Shown here: piece by piece, positions 7,374 to 15,616 of the stretch
How the letters are laid out: each line of letters opens with the position of its first letter
Position numbering within the stretch: position 1 is the first letter of the stretch
From: Bacillota bacterium
Lineage (GTDB): Bacteria; Bacillota; Clostridia; Lachnospirales; Lachnospiraceae
Reading direction: 5' to 3'
Assembly (NCBI GenBank): GCA_023399455.1
Contig: JAEWPN010000005.1
Coordinates: 1 to 27,635, forward strand
Length of the DNA stretch: 27,635 nt
Translations under genes and position numbers: made by a program
The notes under the pieces: generated by a model
Told to the model about the DNA's origin: nothing
Database searches by the model: none
Seen by the model: only the letters and a program-made list of their open reading frames with translations

Positions 7374-7977
7374 AAAAATACAAATGTTAAGAAAGAAAAA
7401 CGGGTATTCGCAAGAATATATGGCAGAAATTTGTAATGTTAGCAGACAATGCATATCGAAATGGGAGGCGGATATAGCTTTACCAAATGTTGATAAGCTT
7501 TTGATACTGAGTAAATTTTTTCAGGTCTCTATCGACGTTTTACTAAAAGATGATTTGACCATTGACGGTGCACAAGAGATTCACACATGTGGAAACAATG
7601 CTGTTCTTAATGAAAAAACAGGCTTATATGAAGGCGTCCTTATTAAGGAAAGTATAGAGAATGATTTGATACTTGATTACCTTACTATCAACAAAGTAGA
7701 AATATGGAAGACTCAAGGAAATCCAAAATACTGGACAGTTATATATTTTACTTCGACAAACAGAGATTTTCCCAATTTGATATCAGAAGTAATGATTTCA
7801 GATGAGGCAAGAGGCGGAAATTGGTTTGTTGATTTTAAGGCGGGAAATATTAAATTTATTGTCTTCCGTAATAAGATTTTAAAATACACTATCGGGAATA
7901 GTATAGAAAAGCACGAGGTTTGCGAAGAATGCAAGAAGATGGGTATTCCCTATGAGCAAATGCAATGGGCAGAATAA
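7360..7977 (+). CDS. XRE family transcriptional regulator with unknown C-terminal domain
   Basis: Residues 1-65 are a textbook HTH_3 domain: MKLSEKIQMLRKKNGYSQEY, then MAEICNVSRQCISKWE, LPNVDKLLILSKFF and SIDVLL. The remaining 140 residues are soluble, beta-rich and rich in aromatic residues (KYWTVIYFTSTNRDFP, GGNWFVDFKAGNIKFIVF). They end with two cysteines in HEVCEECKKMG; I do not recognise this part. The start at MKLSEK is chosen because family members begin there; the ribosome binding site is weak. It follows the S51 gene by about 95 bases and may control it or the genes downstream (inference). Confidence 0.82.
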   Translation: MKLSEKIQMLRKKNGYSQEYMAEICNVSRQCISKWEADIALPNVDKLLILSKFFQVSIDVLLKDDLTIDGAQEIHTCGNNAVLNEKTGLYEGVLIKESIENDLILDYLTINKVEIWKTQGNPKYWTVIYFTSTNRDFPNLISEVMISDEARGGNWFVDFKAGNIKFIVFRNKILKYTIGNSIEKHEVCEECKKMGIPYEQMQWAE

Positions 7978-8000
7978 AAGTTAAAAATTGAGATATATAC

Positions 8001-8029
8001 TTGATTTCATATATTATTTAATTTATAAT
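8001..8029 (+). promoter_or_regulatory. Promoter of the rsgA attenuator leader
   Basis: TTGATT at 8001-8006 and a perfect TATAAT at 8024-8029 are 17 bases apart. Transcription should start near 8036, giving a leader of about 200 nt before the rsgA start codon. Confidence 0.7.
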
Positions 8030-8083
8030 AATTAAGTTAGTATTAAAAACTTCAATTTGCTCACGAAAGGGGTTGATTAAATT

Positions 8084-8116
8084 ATGAAAAAAATAGATAT
8101 GGTGATGAATCAATAA
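8084..8116 (+). CDS. Leader peptide MKKIDMVMNQ upstream of rsgA
   Basis: Eleven codons (ten residues and TAA) follow AAAGGGG at 8066-8072 with an acceptable 11-base spacing. The ORF is short and lies in the leader between a strong promoter and a terminator. Its own Shine-Dalgarno region (8066-8074, AAAGGGGTT) is complementary over nine bases, one of them G-U, to 8163-8171 (AACCCTTTT). That is the layout of a ribosome-sensing attenuator. Translation is inferred from the sequence. Confidence 0.55.
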   Translation: MKKIDMVMNQ

Positions 8117-8190
8117 TTTAATATTGGAGTATGCAGAAAGCTTTTGCTTTTTGCGTATAAGGAACCCTTTTGTAAATACTGTATAAACAG

Positions 8191-8214
8191 ACTTGCCAAT
8201 GGGCAAGTTTTTTT
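8191..8214 (+). terminator. Intrinsic terminator inside the rsgA leader
   Basis: ACTTGCC (8191-8197) pairs with GGCAAGT (8202-8208) around the loop AATG, followed by a run of seven T ending at 8214. Its place just before the rsgA ribosome binding site marks it as a conditional terminator rather than the end of the XRE gene, which stops more than 200 bases earlier and has a separate promoter between. Confidence 0.8.
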
Positions 8215-8238
8215 GTACCCAAAATTGGAGGAAAACTA

Positions 8239-9234
8239 TTGAAAATGAAAGAAAACGGAACACAAGTGCATGCTATTGTTTGTGAAGTTCAACGAGAACT
8301 GTTTACGTTAATATGTGAACATGGAGAGATTCATGCAAAATTAAGGGGAGCATTCTATAGAGAAAACAGTATATTCCCGGTTGTAGGGGATAAGGTATTG
8401 GTTTACTTTAACCAAAATGGAGATTCTATTATTGAAAAAGTCTTTGAAAGAAAAAGCAGGTTTTCAAGAACAGATTTTTCAGGACATGAGGCAGGTTATG
8501 TAAAAACAATAAAAGAGCAGGTACTTGCAGCAAATTTTGACTATGTTTTTATAGTTGATTCACTCAATAAGAATTTTAATGTGAATCGTATCACAAGATA
8601 TATAAGCGTAGCATTAAAAAGTGGAGCAAAGCCAGTAGTAATTTTAACAAAAGCTGATTTATGTAACAACGTTGAATGTTATATAAAAGAAGTCAAAAGC
8701 ATATCAGAAAAAATTGATATCTGTATCACAAGCGCAAAATCAGGAATTGGCATGAAGCAGCTTGATTCTTATTTGAAAAGTGGTAGTACAATTGTACTTC
8801 TTGGCTCATCAGGTGTTGGAAAGTCTACTCTTGTAAATGCAATTGCAGGTAAAGAACTGATGAAAGTCAGTGAGATACGAGAAAACGATTCAAAGGGACG
8901 CCATACTACCACCCACAGGCAATTGATAATGCTTCCATCAGGAGTTGCAATTATTGATACACCGGGAATAAGAGAATTAGGTATGTGGGAAGCAAGCGAA
9001 GGGATTGATGATACTTTTTCAGATATAAAGGAACTTTTTGGAGACTGCAAATATAGTGATTGTACACATACAACAGAACCTGGCTGCGCTGTAAAAAAAG
9101 CTATTGAAAACAAGATTATTTCAAATGAACGCTGGAAATTGTATTGTCAATTAAAAAATGAAGATGAATGGGGTAAAAATAAAGCTATTCATATATCCAA
9201 ACAGAAATTAAAGAATAAAATCAGCAGGACATAA
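8239..9234 (+). CDS. rsgA: Ribosome small-subunit-dependent GTPase A (RsgA family)
   Basis: This is a circularly permuted GTPase that checks late 30S subunit assembly. The 331 residues show an N-terminal OB-fold (to about residue 70), G4 TKAD at 137-140, G1 GSSGVGKST at 189-197, a Thr-rich G2, G3 DTPG at 240-243 and the zinc knuckle C270-x4-C275-x-H277-x5-C283. The start is TTG at 8239, seven bases after GGAGG; an ATG at 8245 is too far away. Core rsgA genes usually sit near prkC/stp/rpe. This copy stands alone in an AT-rich accessory stretch and is controlled by an attenuator, so it may be a second, acquired paralog (inference). Confidence 0.92.
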   Translation: MKMKENGTQVHAIVCEVQRELFTLICEHGEIHAKLRGAFYRENSIFPVVGDKVLVYFNQNGDSIIEKVFERKSRFSRTDFSGHEAGYVKTIKEQVLAANFDYVFIVDSLNKNFNVNRITRYISVALKSGAKPVVILTKADLCNNVECYIKEVKSISEKIDICITSAKSGIGMKQLDSYLKSGSTIVLLGSSGVGKSTLVNAIAGKELMKVSEIRENDSKGRHTTTHRQLIMLPSGVAIIDTPGIRELGMWEASEGIDDTFSDIKELFGDCKYSDCTHTTEPGCAVKKAIENKIISNERWKLYCQLKNEDEWGKNKAIHISKQKLKNKISRT

Positions 9235-9293
9235 AACAAGATAGTATTAATAATTTATGAGTTATAAAACAATTATATTTTTAGGAGAAATTT

Positions 9294-10352
9294 ATGTTTA
9301 AATTAAATAATGATGATTTTAATAAAATAATACCTTTAGTCAAATCTCAAAATGAATTATCTGTATTTTCTGTTATAAATGGTGCCATGCCGGGTGAAAT
9401 ATATGCAAACAGCATAGATAACCCAACAGCTGCATTGATAAAGACCTGTGAATGTAACTTAATTGTAGGTAGTTCCAGTGATGTCAATTTTAATTCTGAA
9501 GTGTCTATGGTAATAGATTTTTGGAACCCGTTGACGCCTGATTCAAGTGAGTGGATAGATTTAATACCAACGATTCATAAAAATCATTTTATTAGAAAAT
9601 ATAAAAGGAGGCACTATATATTATCTATTGATGACTTTAAGGAATGTAATAAACATTTAGAAGATGGCTTTATAATTGAGAAAATTGACACTGATTTATT
9701 AAGGAATGCTTCTTATGAGAACTCGGAGAAACTACTTGAATGGATTGCTGATTGGGGAGACGATACAAGATTTGAAAAAGATGGGGCAGGATATTTTATA
9801 CATAATGGAAATGTTATTGTAAGTTGGTCATTAAGTGATTGCAGCTTTGATAAAGAAATAACAATTGGAATTCATACGGATGAAAGATATAGAAAAAATG
9901 GATTCGGAAAAATAGTTGTTTCTGCAGTTGTTAAGGATTGTTTTAATAAAGGTTACGAAAAAATAAATTGGCTTTGTGTAGATACTAATAAAGGATCAAT
10001 CGCTTTAGCTGAAAAATTGGGATTTAAATATAACAATAATTATTATGCTTTTTCAACATATCCCCCAATTGAGAATATACAAGATTTATCTGAAGCTGAA
10101 TGGTTTGAATGGGGCGAATATCTGGAGAATGCCTCTAAAACCGAGAATTGTTTGATATGGGATTCTCTGTATTGTTATATAAAATCTAATAACATTGAAA
10201 AAACTATTAGTATAATGACTACTATGGAACATAGTAAAATTAATCCGGATTATTCAAGGTTTAAAGATTATATTACTTATCTGCAAGACTATGGTTTGTG
10301 TTCTAATTTCAGAAGCCAAGTTTGGCTGGATTTTCTAAATAGAAATACTTGA
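9294..10352 (+). CDS. GNAT family N-acetyltransferase (GNAT_acetyltran type) with C-terminal extension
   Basis: A 352-residue protein. Residues up to about 260 follow the GNAT acetyltransferase 2 (PF12746-like) plan: a divergent N-terminal half, then the acetyl-CoA fold with IGIHTDERYRKNGFGKIVVS as the binding loop and INWLCVDTNKGSIALAEKLG as the closing strand-helix unit. The last 90 residues, after YYAFSTYPP, are helical and resemble nothing I know well. The substrate is not predictable. AGGAG sits just before the ATG. It is 60 bases downstream of rsgA with no terminator visible between, so both may share the attenuated transcript. Confidence 0.82.
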   Translation: MFKLNNDDFNKIIPLVKSQNELSVFSVINGAMPGEIYANSIDNPTAALIKTCECNLIVGSSSDVNFNSEVSMVIDFWNPLTPDSSEWIDLIPTIHKNHFIRKYKRRHYILSIDDFKECNKHLEDGFIIEKIDTDLLRNASYENSEKLLEWIADWGDDTRFEKDGAGYFIHNGNVIVSWSLSDCSFDKEITIGIHTDERYRKNGFGKIVVSAVVKDCFNKGYEKINWLCVDTNKGSIALAEKLGFKYNNNYYAFSTYPPIENIQDLSEAEWFEWGEYLENASKTENCLIWDSLYCYIKSNNIEKTISIMTTMEHSKINPDYSRFKDYITYLQDYGLCSNFRSQVWLDFLNRNT

Positions 10353-10826
10353 GCTATTTCATATGTTATGCCTGAACGGTAAACTTGAGTCAGAAAGTCC
10401 CTTTTTGATAGAGAGTTTGCTTGTAGGGGTAACGAGTAACCGTTATCATGCCTGGTAAAGAAAGATGTTACTTCTGAAAGTGTAATAATATATATTGGAA
10501 AAGGTTGACATCTACTACATGGGAAAGTATGATTATCCAAAAAAGAATATAAAGGAATTTTTATTTATTTTACAAATGCTGCAAAAACGAACTAAGAGGG
10601 GAATGTTGGACAATCCATTGAAGCGCAGGTGAACGGTGCAATTGACGATATGTGCCGCCGCTTAGAAATGGTCGGTTTATCCTTGGAATCGATTAAAGGA
10701 AAACTATTTCCACCGAATCTGCGAAATTCGAAACAAAAGTGCTTTAGTTAAGAGTTTATATTTTTTGAATAGCATAATGTACGGAAATATTCTACGAAAT
10801 AACAAAAGGAAAGAAGTGGTACATCA
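10353..10826. other. 474-base gap with decayed sequence
   Basis: No intact gene, terminator with a T run or convincing promoter pair was seen. It holds one decayed coding stretch at 10596-10751, described separately. The rest is AT-rich with stops in all frames. Confidence 0.5.
10596..10751 (+). pseudogene. Decayed ORF of unknown family
   Basis: After a TAA at 10593, 51 codons read EGNVGQSIEAQVNGAIDDMC followed by RRLEMVGLSLESIKGKLFPP and stop at 10749-10751. The helical, amphipathic reading is more protein-like than chance, but there is no start codon with a binding site. It is best seen as a fragment of a lost gene, perhaps of a mobile element. Confidence 0.3.
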
Positions 10827-11693
10827 ATGAACAATGTAATTTATTGGCTTCTTGAGGTGGAAAACCCGGAGGTAAAATATCGTACAATGATAGAGCTTTT
10901 AGACTTTCCCAAAGATGATTCTGAAGCAAAAAAGGCTCTTGACGATTTATTGAAGTCAGAAACTGTCAGGTTAATCATGGATAAGTTTAAGCTTAATAAA
11001 AAATGGGAAGATGTCACTGCTTTATGTGCACTTGCAGAATTTGGCTTAACACGCGTTGATGTTCCTATTGATGATTATATTGAACGTGTCATTAGCAATA
11101 TGAATCGCAGTATGAAATGTGCCAAAATATTGCTATTAAGGAATTTGGTATCCCTTGGTTATTACGAGCATACATGGGTGAAAGAAGAAATATCTATAGC
11201 CTTTTCCACCATACGGGAAGATGGTACATGCCGGTGTCTGGACAAAACTAAGAAAACAAACGACTCTAAGCTTCCCGACATGGGGTGCTACAGACAAACT
11301 ACAACCTACCTTTTGCTTGCGGCGGAGTTGAAAAAGATTGGCGTTATTCTGCCGCAGTTTAAATCGCTGATAAACTTTTATATCAGCCATTACGTTGCAT
11401 TCCACCCTGATAACCAGGAAAAGGCAATCATTGAAGAAATGGTGGGGACATATTATCCATTTGACCATGTGAAATTGGGTTTACAAATGACTATATACGG
11501 TCTTTCGGTTCTTGGCGGGGCGAATCATTCTAATTGTAATAAAGCGTTAGAATTGTTAGATAGCAAAAAAGATTATGATGGTAAATATATTCTTGATAAA
11601 TCCTTTCCGTATTTTGAGGTTGGTAAAATAGGTGAACCCAATAAATGGATAACATTATATGTATTGCTATCTGAAAAATATCGCAAAGTATAA
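10827..11693 (+). CDS. Hypothetical protein, prenyltransferase/terpene-cyclase-like alpha-alpha toroid
   Basis: The 288-residue protein is all-helical, soluble and has no signal peptide. Repeated helix pairs with W-L and polar turns (VIYWLLEVENPEVKYRTMIE, MDKFKLNKKWEDVTALCALA) and the motif GTCRCLDKTKK, then GCYRQTTTYLLLAAEL, resemble the alpha/alpha-toroid class that includes squalene-cyclase-like repeats. Relatives in Clostridia are often mislabelled as nitrogen-fixation proteins. Two cysteines in CRCL and one in MGCY could bind metal. No catalytic motif is recognisable. The ATG follows AAAGGAAAG at a rather long spacing. Confidence 0.65.
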   Translation: MNNVIYWLLEVENPEVKYRTMIELLDFPKDDSEAKKALDDLLKSETVRLIMDKFKLNKKWEDVTALCALAEFGLTRVDVPIDDYIERVISNMNRSMKCAKILLLRNLVSLGYYEHTWVKEEISIAFSTIREDGTCRCLDKTKKTNDSKLPDMGCYRQTTTYLLLAAELKKIGVILPQFKSLINFYISHYVAFHPDNQEKAIIEEMVGTYYPFDHVKLGLQMTIYGLSVLGGANHSNCNKALELLDSKKDYDGKYILDKSFPYFEVGKIGEPNKWITLYVLLSEKYRKV

Positions 11694-11754
11694 GCATTTC
11701 CGCCGTCGAATTACTTTGCAGTTTTTACATTAGCAAATCTATTTTTACATAAAA

Positions 11755-11785
11755 GCACACATTCAATGTGTGCAAAAATGTGTGC
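11755..11785. repeat. Nine-base inverted and direct repeats next to the tRNA fragment
   Basis: GCACACATT (11755-11763) is the perfect inverse of AATGTGTGC at 11765-11773, and AATGTGTGC occurs again at 11777-11785, just before the tRNA-like segment. Clusters like this are typical of recombinase arm or core sites. In addition TAGCAAATC occurs at 11731-11739 and 11849-11857, flanking the whole structure. Confidence 0.55.
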
Positions 11786-11793
11786 GGGGATTT

Positions 11794-11815
11794 GTTCGAA
11801 TCCCGTCACGCCCGC
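11794..11815 (+). other. 3' end fragment of a tRNA gene, probable attachment-site remnant
   Basis: The 22 bases from G11794 match the 3' part of a tRNA from the last T-stem base through the T-loop TTCGAAT, the 3' T-stem CCCGT and an acceptor-like CACGCCC. The 5' half of a tRNA is absent: sequence before G11794 does not pair with the T-stem. Integrative elements that use tRNA genes leave just such a 3' fragment at the far end. It marks the likely right end of the AT-rich accessory stretch. Confidence 0.55.
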
Positions 11816-11904
11816 TATGTATTTTTACCTTTTTATCGGAGATACTAATAGCAAATCGGTATTTGGGGTATCAATGAGCGGAACGCGAGGCGGTATTTAC
11901 ATTT

Positions 11905-12507
11905 ATGAATCAGAAAATTAGTTATGCAGAGTTGATCAGGCGGAAAAGAAATGAGACTTACGGATTTTTTTTCTACACACCGCTGTTTTTTCTGCTTTCC
12001 TTTGCAGGCTGGCTGTGGGAAGTATTGATTTATGTGGTGATGGAGGGAGAATTCGTCAATCGGGGAGTTCTGTTCGGCCCATGGCTTCCGATATACGGAA
12101 TTGGAGGACTCATCCTTTCCGTTGTATTAGGGAGGTATGAATATAAGCCTGTGCGCGTATTTTTTATTTCGATGCTTCTCAGCTCCGTATTGGAGTATCT
12201 GGCCAGTTGGTTTCTGGAACGGACATGGGGAATCCGCTGGTGGGATTACAGCAATGATTTTTTGAACATCAGCGGGCGGATCTGTTTATGGGGGAGCCTG
12301 ATGTTCGGACTTTCCGGATGGATGCTCATTTGCTATATCATCCCGTATATGCGTCTTTTATACCGGAAGATATGGAAAACGGAAGGGGGCAGAAAGCTGC
12401 TTCAGCTCTTATGCCTTGCGCTGATTCTTTTGTTTACGGCGGATGCGACGTTTGCGGCAGACTTTCCGAATATGGGAAAAAGTATTTCATATGAAAGTCC
12501 GCCTTGA
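11905..12507 (+). CDS. PF06541 family membrane protein (putative ABC-transporter type IV)
   Basis: A 200-residue membrane protein with about five helices. The family pattern is clear: FFLLSFAGWLWEVLIYVVME, then FVNRGVLFGPWLPIYGIGG, and FLERTWGIRWWDYSND near the middle. These proteins are widespread in Clostridia; the transporter label comes from the Pfam name and no function is established. The ribosome binding site (GAGG about 13 bases before the ATG) is weak. The stop codon lies inside the -35 element of the valS promoter. Base composition is back to that of the core genome. Confidence 0.82.
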   Translation: MNQKISYAELIRRKRNETYGFFFYTPLFFLLSFAGWLWEVLIYVVMEGEFVNRGVLFGPWLPIYGIGGLILSVVLGRYEYKPVRVFFISMLLSSVLEYLASWFLERTWGIRWWDYSNDFLNISGRICLWGSLMFGLSGWMLICYIIPYMRLLYRKIWKTEGGRKLLQLLCLALILLFTADATFAADFPNMGKSISYESPP

Positions 12508-12532
12508 CAAAACAGCCTCGGTTTACTATATT
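12504..12532 (+). promoter_or_regulatory. Promoter of the valS T-box leader
   Basis: A perfect TTGACA (12504-12509) and TATATT (12527-12532) are separated by 17 bases, predicting a start near 12539. The -35 overlaps the stop codon of the preceding membrane protein gene. Confidence 0.8.
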
Positions 12533-12570
12533 TAATAGTAATATAAGAACAAAACATAAAAAGGTAATGA

Positions 12571-12826
12571 CAAAGAGGAGTACGCACAGCCCCTTAATAG
12601 AGAGGATGGCTCACCGGCTGAAAGGTCGTCTGAAGAAGGGCATGCGGAAGGTAGCTTTGGAACCGGGAGGCCTAACCGCGTGCAGCGCCAAGTAAGCTTT
12701 CACGATTTATCCTCGTTACAGGATAGGATTCTGGGGATTATTTTCAGAATTCATGAGTGAGAAATAAAGGTGGTACCGCGTAGCTTACGCCCTTTGTCGG
12801 TTGTTTGACCGGCAAAGGGCTTTTTT
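12571..12826 (+). promoter_or_regulatory. T-box riboswitch (tRNA-Val) controlling valS
   Basis: The conserved T-box AGGTGGTACCGCG is at 12768-12780. Stem I is visible: base CAAAG (12571-12575) pairs with CTTTG (12656-12660), and GAGTACGCA and TGCGGAAGGTAG face each other to form the specifier loop. The codon in the specifier position is GTA (12652-12654), a valine codon followed by a purine, which agrees with valS downstream. The distal GGCTGAAAGG motif is present. Uncharged tRNA-Val would bind and favour the antiterminator over the terminator at 12789-12826. Confidence 0.93.
12789..12826 (+). terminator. T-box leader terminator
   Basis: A 13-bp stem (12789-12801 with 12808-12820, one T-G pair) is followed by six T. 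It is the competing structure of the T-box switch. Confidence 0.92.
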
Positions 12827-12925
12827 ATGTAATTAGGAAAGTTATCCTATTACATAGAAATGAATGCGCAGCTGCACGTACAGGATAGAATTTAAAAATA
12901 ACGGGTTAAGACGAGGAGAAGAAGC

Positions 12926-15607
12926 ATGAGCAAAGAATTGGCAAAGACCTATGATCCTAAAGGTATTGAAGACAAATTATATCAGAAGTGGCTGGATAAG
13001 AAATATTTCCATGCTGAAGTGGATAGGAGTAAGAAACCCTTTACTATCGTGATTCCGCCTCCGAACATTACAGGCCAGCTTCATATGGGGCATGCGCTGG
13101 ATAACACGATGCAGGATATATTGATCCGTTTTAAAAGGATGCAGGGCTATAACGCGCTTTGGCAGCCGGGAACAGATCATGCCTCTATTGCTACGGAGGT
13201 CAAAATCATCGAGAAGATGAAAGAGGAAGGCATCGATAAGAATGATTTGGGACGGGAAGGCTTTTTGGAACGCGCGTGGGAGTGGAAGAGAGAATATGGG
13301 GGTAGAATTATCGGACAGCTAAGGAAGCTGGGCTCCTCCTGCGACTGGGACAGAGAGCGCTTTACGATGGATGAAGGCTGTAATAAGGCGGTTACTGAGG
13401 TATTCTGCAAGCTGCATGAAAAAGGCTGGATTTATAAAGGCAGCAGGATCATTAACTGGTGTCCGGTATGTAATACGTCCATTTCGGATGCGGAGGTAGA
13501 ATACGAGGAGCAGTCGGGACATTTCTGGCATATTAAATATCCTCTTATGGACGAAAACGGGCAGCCAAGCCAGACGGAGTTTTTGGAGTTTGCTACAACA
13601 CGTCCCGAGACGATGTTAGGAGATACTGCGGTGGCGGTAAATCCGGAGGATAAAAGATATGAGCATTTAATAGGAAGAAAAGTTCTTCTTCCGCTGATAA
13701 ACAGAGAGATCCCCATCGTGGCGGATTCGTATGTAGATATGGAATTCGGTACCGGTGTTGTAAAGATAACACCGGCGCACGACCCCAATGACTTCGAGGT
13801 AGGAAAAAGACACAGTCTGCCGGAGATCAACATTATGAATGATAACGCCACCATTAATGCAAACGGCGGCAAATTCGAAGGACTGGACCGTTATGAGGCG
13901 AGAAAGGCAATTGTTGCCGAGCTGGACGAAATGGGGCTGTTGGTAAAAGTAGAAGATCATTCCCATAATGTAGGAATCCATGACAGATGCAAGACGACCA
14001 TCGAACCCCTCATTAAAAAACAATGGTTCGTTAAAATGGATGAACTTATAAAGCCGGCGGTAGAAGCGGTAAAAACGGGAGAAATCAAGCTTGCTCCGGA
14101 GCGAATGGAGAAGACGTATTTTAACTGGACCGATAATATCCGTGACTGGTGCATCAGCCGCCAGTTATGGTGGGGACACCGGATTCCTGCTTATTACTGC
14201 GATAAATGCGGTGAGACTGTAGTCTCCAAGGAAGCTCCGCCTGTCTGCCCGAAATGCGGCAGCCAGCACTTTACACAGGACCCGGATACGTTAGATACGT
14301 GGTTTTCTTCCGCGCTGTGGCCTTTTTCCACATTAGGATGGCCGGAAAAAACGGAGGATCTGGATTATTTTTATCCTACGGATGTTCTTGTGACGGGATA
14401 TGACATTATTTTCTTCTGGGTTATCCGCATGATATTCTCCGGCTACGAGCAGATGGGAGAAAAACCGTTCCATACCGTATTATTCCATGGACTTATCCGG
14501 GATTCCCAGGGACGCAAGATGAGCAAGTCTCTCGGAAACGGAATCGATCCCCTCGAGATTATCGAGCAATATGGTGCGGACGCGCTCAGGCTGACTCTGA
14601 TTACCGGAAATGCGCCGGGTAATGATATGCGCTTTTATTATGAGAGGGTAGAGGCGAGCAGGAACTTTGCCAATAAGGTTTGGAACGCATCCCGCTTCAT
14701 CATGATGAATATGGAAGGAAAGAACGAAAGCATGATTTCCGCCGGAAGCAAAACCATCTTTGAAGGCCTGGAGCCGGTAGACAAATGGATATTATCCAAG
14801 CTTAACCGTCTCATTAAGGAAGCTACCGACAATATGGAGAACTTCGAACTGGGTATAGCGGTACAGAAGGTATACGATTTTATCTGGGATGAATTCTGTG
14901 ACTGGTATATCGAGATGGTTAAGCCCAGACTATACAATTCTGGCGACGAGGCCAGCCAGAATGCGGCGCTTTGGACCTTGAAGACGGTGCTCCTTAATGC
15001 GCTCAAGCTGCTTCATCCTTATATGCCTTTCCTGACGGAGGAAATTTTCTGTTCTTTGCAGGCGCAGGAGGAGTCGATCATGGTTTCCTCATGGCCGGTA
15101 TACAAAGAGGAATGGAGCTATACGAAGGAAGAGAAGGACCTCGAGACAATAAAGGAAGCAGTACGCGGCATCAGAAATGTAAGAACACAGATGAACGTAG
15201 CGCCCAGCCGGAAAGCGAAGGTATATGTGGTGAGTGAGAAAGATGATATTCTCACCACATTTGAAGAGGGAAGATTATTCTTTTCTTCTTTGGCGTATGC
15301 TTCTGAGACAGTGATTCAGAAGGATAAGCAGGGAATCGAGGATGATGCGGTTTCCGTAATGATACCGAATGCCGCTTTGTATATCCCTTTTGCGGAGCTG
15401 GTGGACTTAGGGCAGGAAATCGAACGTCTGGAAAAAGAAGAAAAGCGCTTGCAGAGCGAGCTTAACCGCGTGAACGGTATGCTGAGCAATGAAAAATTTA
15501 TTTCCAAGGCTCCTGCAGATAAAATTGCGGAGGAAAAGGAAAAGCTGGAAAAATACACGCAGATGCAGCAGCAGGTAGCTTTGCGCCTGCAGCAGCTTCG
15601 GAAATAG
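12926..15607 (+). CDS. valS: Valyl-tRNA synthetase
   Basis: ValS charges tRNA-Val in the cytoplasm. The 893-residue length is normal for Firmicutes. The class I signatures are both intact: HMGH at 53-56 in [15 protein letters not shown] and KMSKS at 531-535 in [11 protein letters not shown]. The editing domain ([20 protein letters not shown]) and the C-terminal tRNA-binding coiled coil ([20 protein letters not shown]) are present. A zinc-type knuckle, CDKCGE then CPKCGS, lies before the second half of the catalytic domain. GAGGAGAAG precedes the ATG. It heads an operon with folC nine bases after its stop, controlled by the tRNA-Val T-box. Confidence 0.98.
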   Translation: MSKELAKTYDPKGIEDKLYQKWLDKKYFHAEVDRSKKPFTIVIPPPNITGQLHMGHALDNTMQDILIRFKRMQGYNALWQPGTDHASIATEVKIIEKMKEEGIDKNDLGREGFLERAWEWKREYGGRIIGQLRKLGSSCDWDRERFTMDEGCNKAVTEVFCKLHEKGWIYKGSRIINWCPVCNTSISDAEVEYEEQSGHFWHIKYPLMDENGQPSQTEFLEFATTRPETMLGDTAVAVNPEDKRYEHLIGRKVLLPLINREIPIVADSYVDMEFGTGVVKITPAHDPNDFEVGKRHSLPEINIMNDNATINANGGKFEGLDRYEARKAIVAELDEMGLLVKVEDHSHNVGIHDRCKTTIEPLIKKQWFVKMDELIKPAVEAVKTGEIKLAPERMEKTYFNWTDNIRDWCISRQLWWGHRIPAYYCDKCGETVVSKEAPPVCPKCGSQHFTQDPDTLDTWFSSALWPFSTLGWPEKTEDLDYFYPTDVLVTGYDIIFFWVIRMIFSGYEQMGEKPFHTVLFHGLIRDSQGRKMSKSLGNGIDPLEIIEQYGADALRLTLITGNAPGNDMRFYYERVEASRNFANKVWNASRFIMMNMEGKNESMISAGSKTIFEGLEPVDKWILSKLNRLIKEATDNMENFELGIAVQKVYDFIWDEFCDWYIEMVKPRLYNSGDEASQNAALWTLKTVLLNALKLLHPYMPFLTEEIFCSLQAQEESIMVSSWPVYKEEWSYTKEEKDLETIKEAVRGIRNVRTQMNVAPSRKAKVYVVSEKDDILTTFEEGRLFFSSLAYASETVIQKDKQGIEDDAVSVMIPNAALYIPFAELVDLGQEIERLEKEEKRLQSELNRVNGMLSNEKFISKAPADKIAEEKEKLEKYTQMQQQVALRLQQLRK

Positions 15608-15616
15608 GAAAAAAGG

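Larger units (their letters stand above)
8036..8214 (+). ncRNA. Putative ribosome-mediated attenuation leader of rsgA
   Basis: In order, the leader holds the short peptide ORF, an 11-bp hairpin (8131-8141 with 8146-8156, loop TTTT, two G-U pairs), the anti-Shine-Dalgarno segment 8163-8171, and an intrinsic terminator ending 24 bases before the rsgA start. If ribosomes stall or load differently on the leader ORF, the 8066-8074/8163-8171 pairing would change and could decide whether the terminator is read through. Such leaders are known for antibiotic-induced resistance genes (erm, tet, ABC-F types). Its use for a GTPase of 30S maturation is an inference from position. Confidence 0.6.

Noticed and set aside
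8018..8263. Minus-strand ORF of 81 codons over the rsgA leader
   Set aside because: Its sequence is explained by plus-strand promoter, hairpins and terminator; the translation is low-complexity.
11694..11904. A complete tRNA gene
   Set aside because: Only the T-loop to acceptor 3' part is present; no D-arm, anticodon arm or 5' acceptor strand can be found.
12504..12695. Plus-strand ORF of 63 codons in the valS leader
   Set aside because: The stretch is the T-box RNA with a defined structure; the ORF has no start signal.
13432..14023. Minus-strand ORFs inside valS
   Set aside because: Shadows of a well-conserved synthetase gene.
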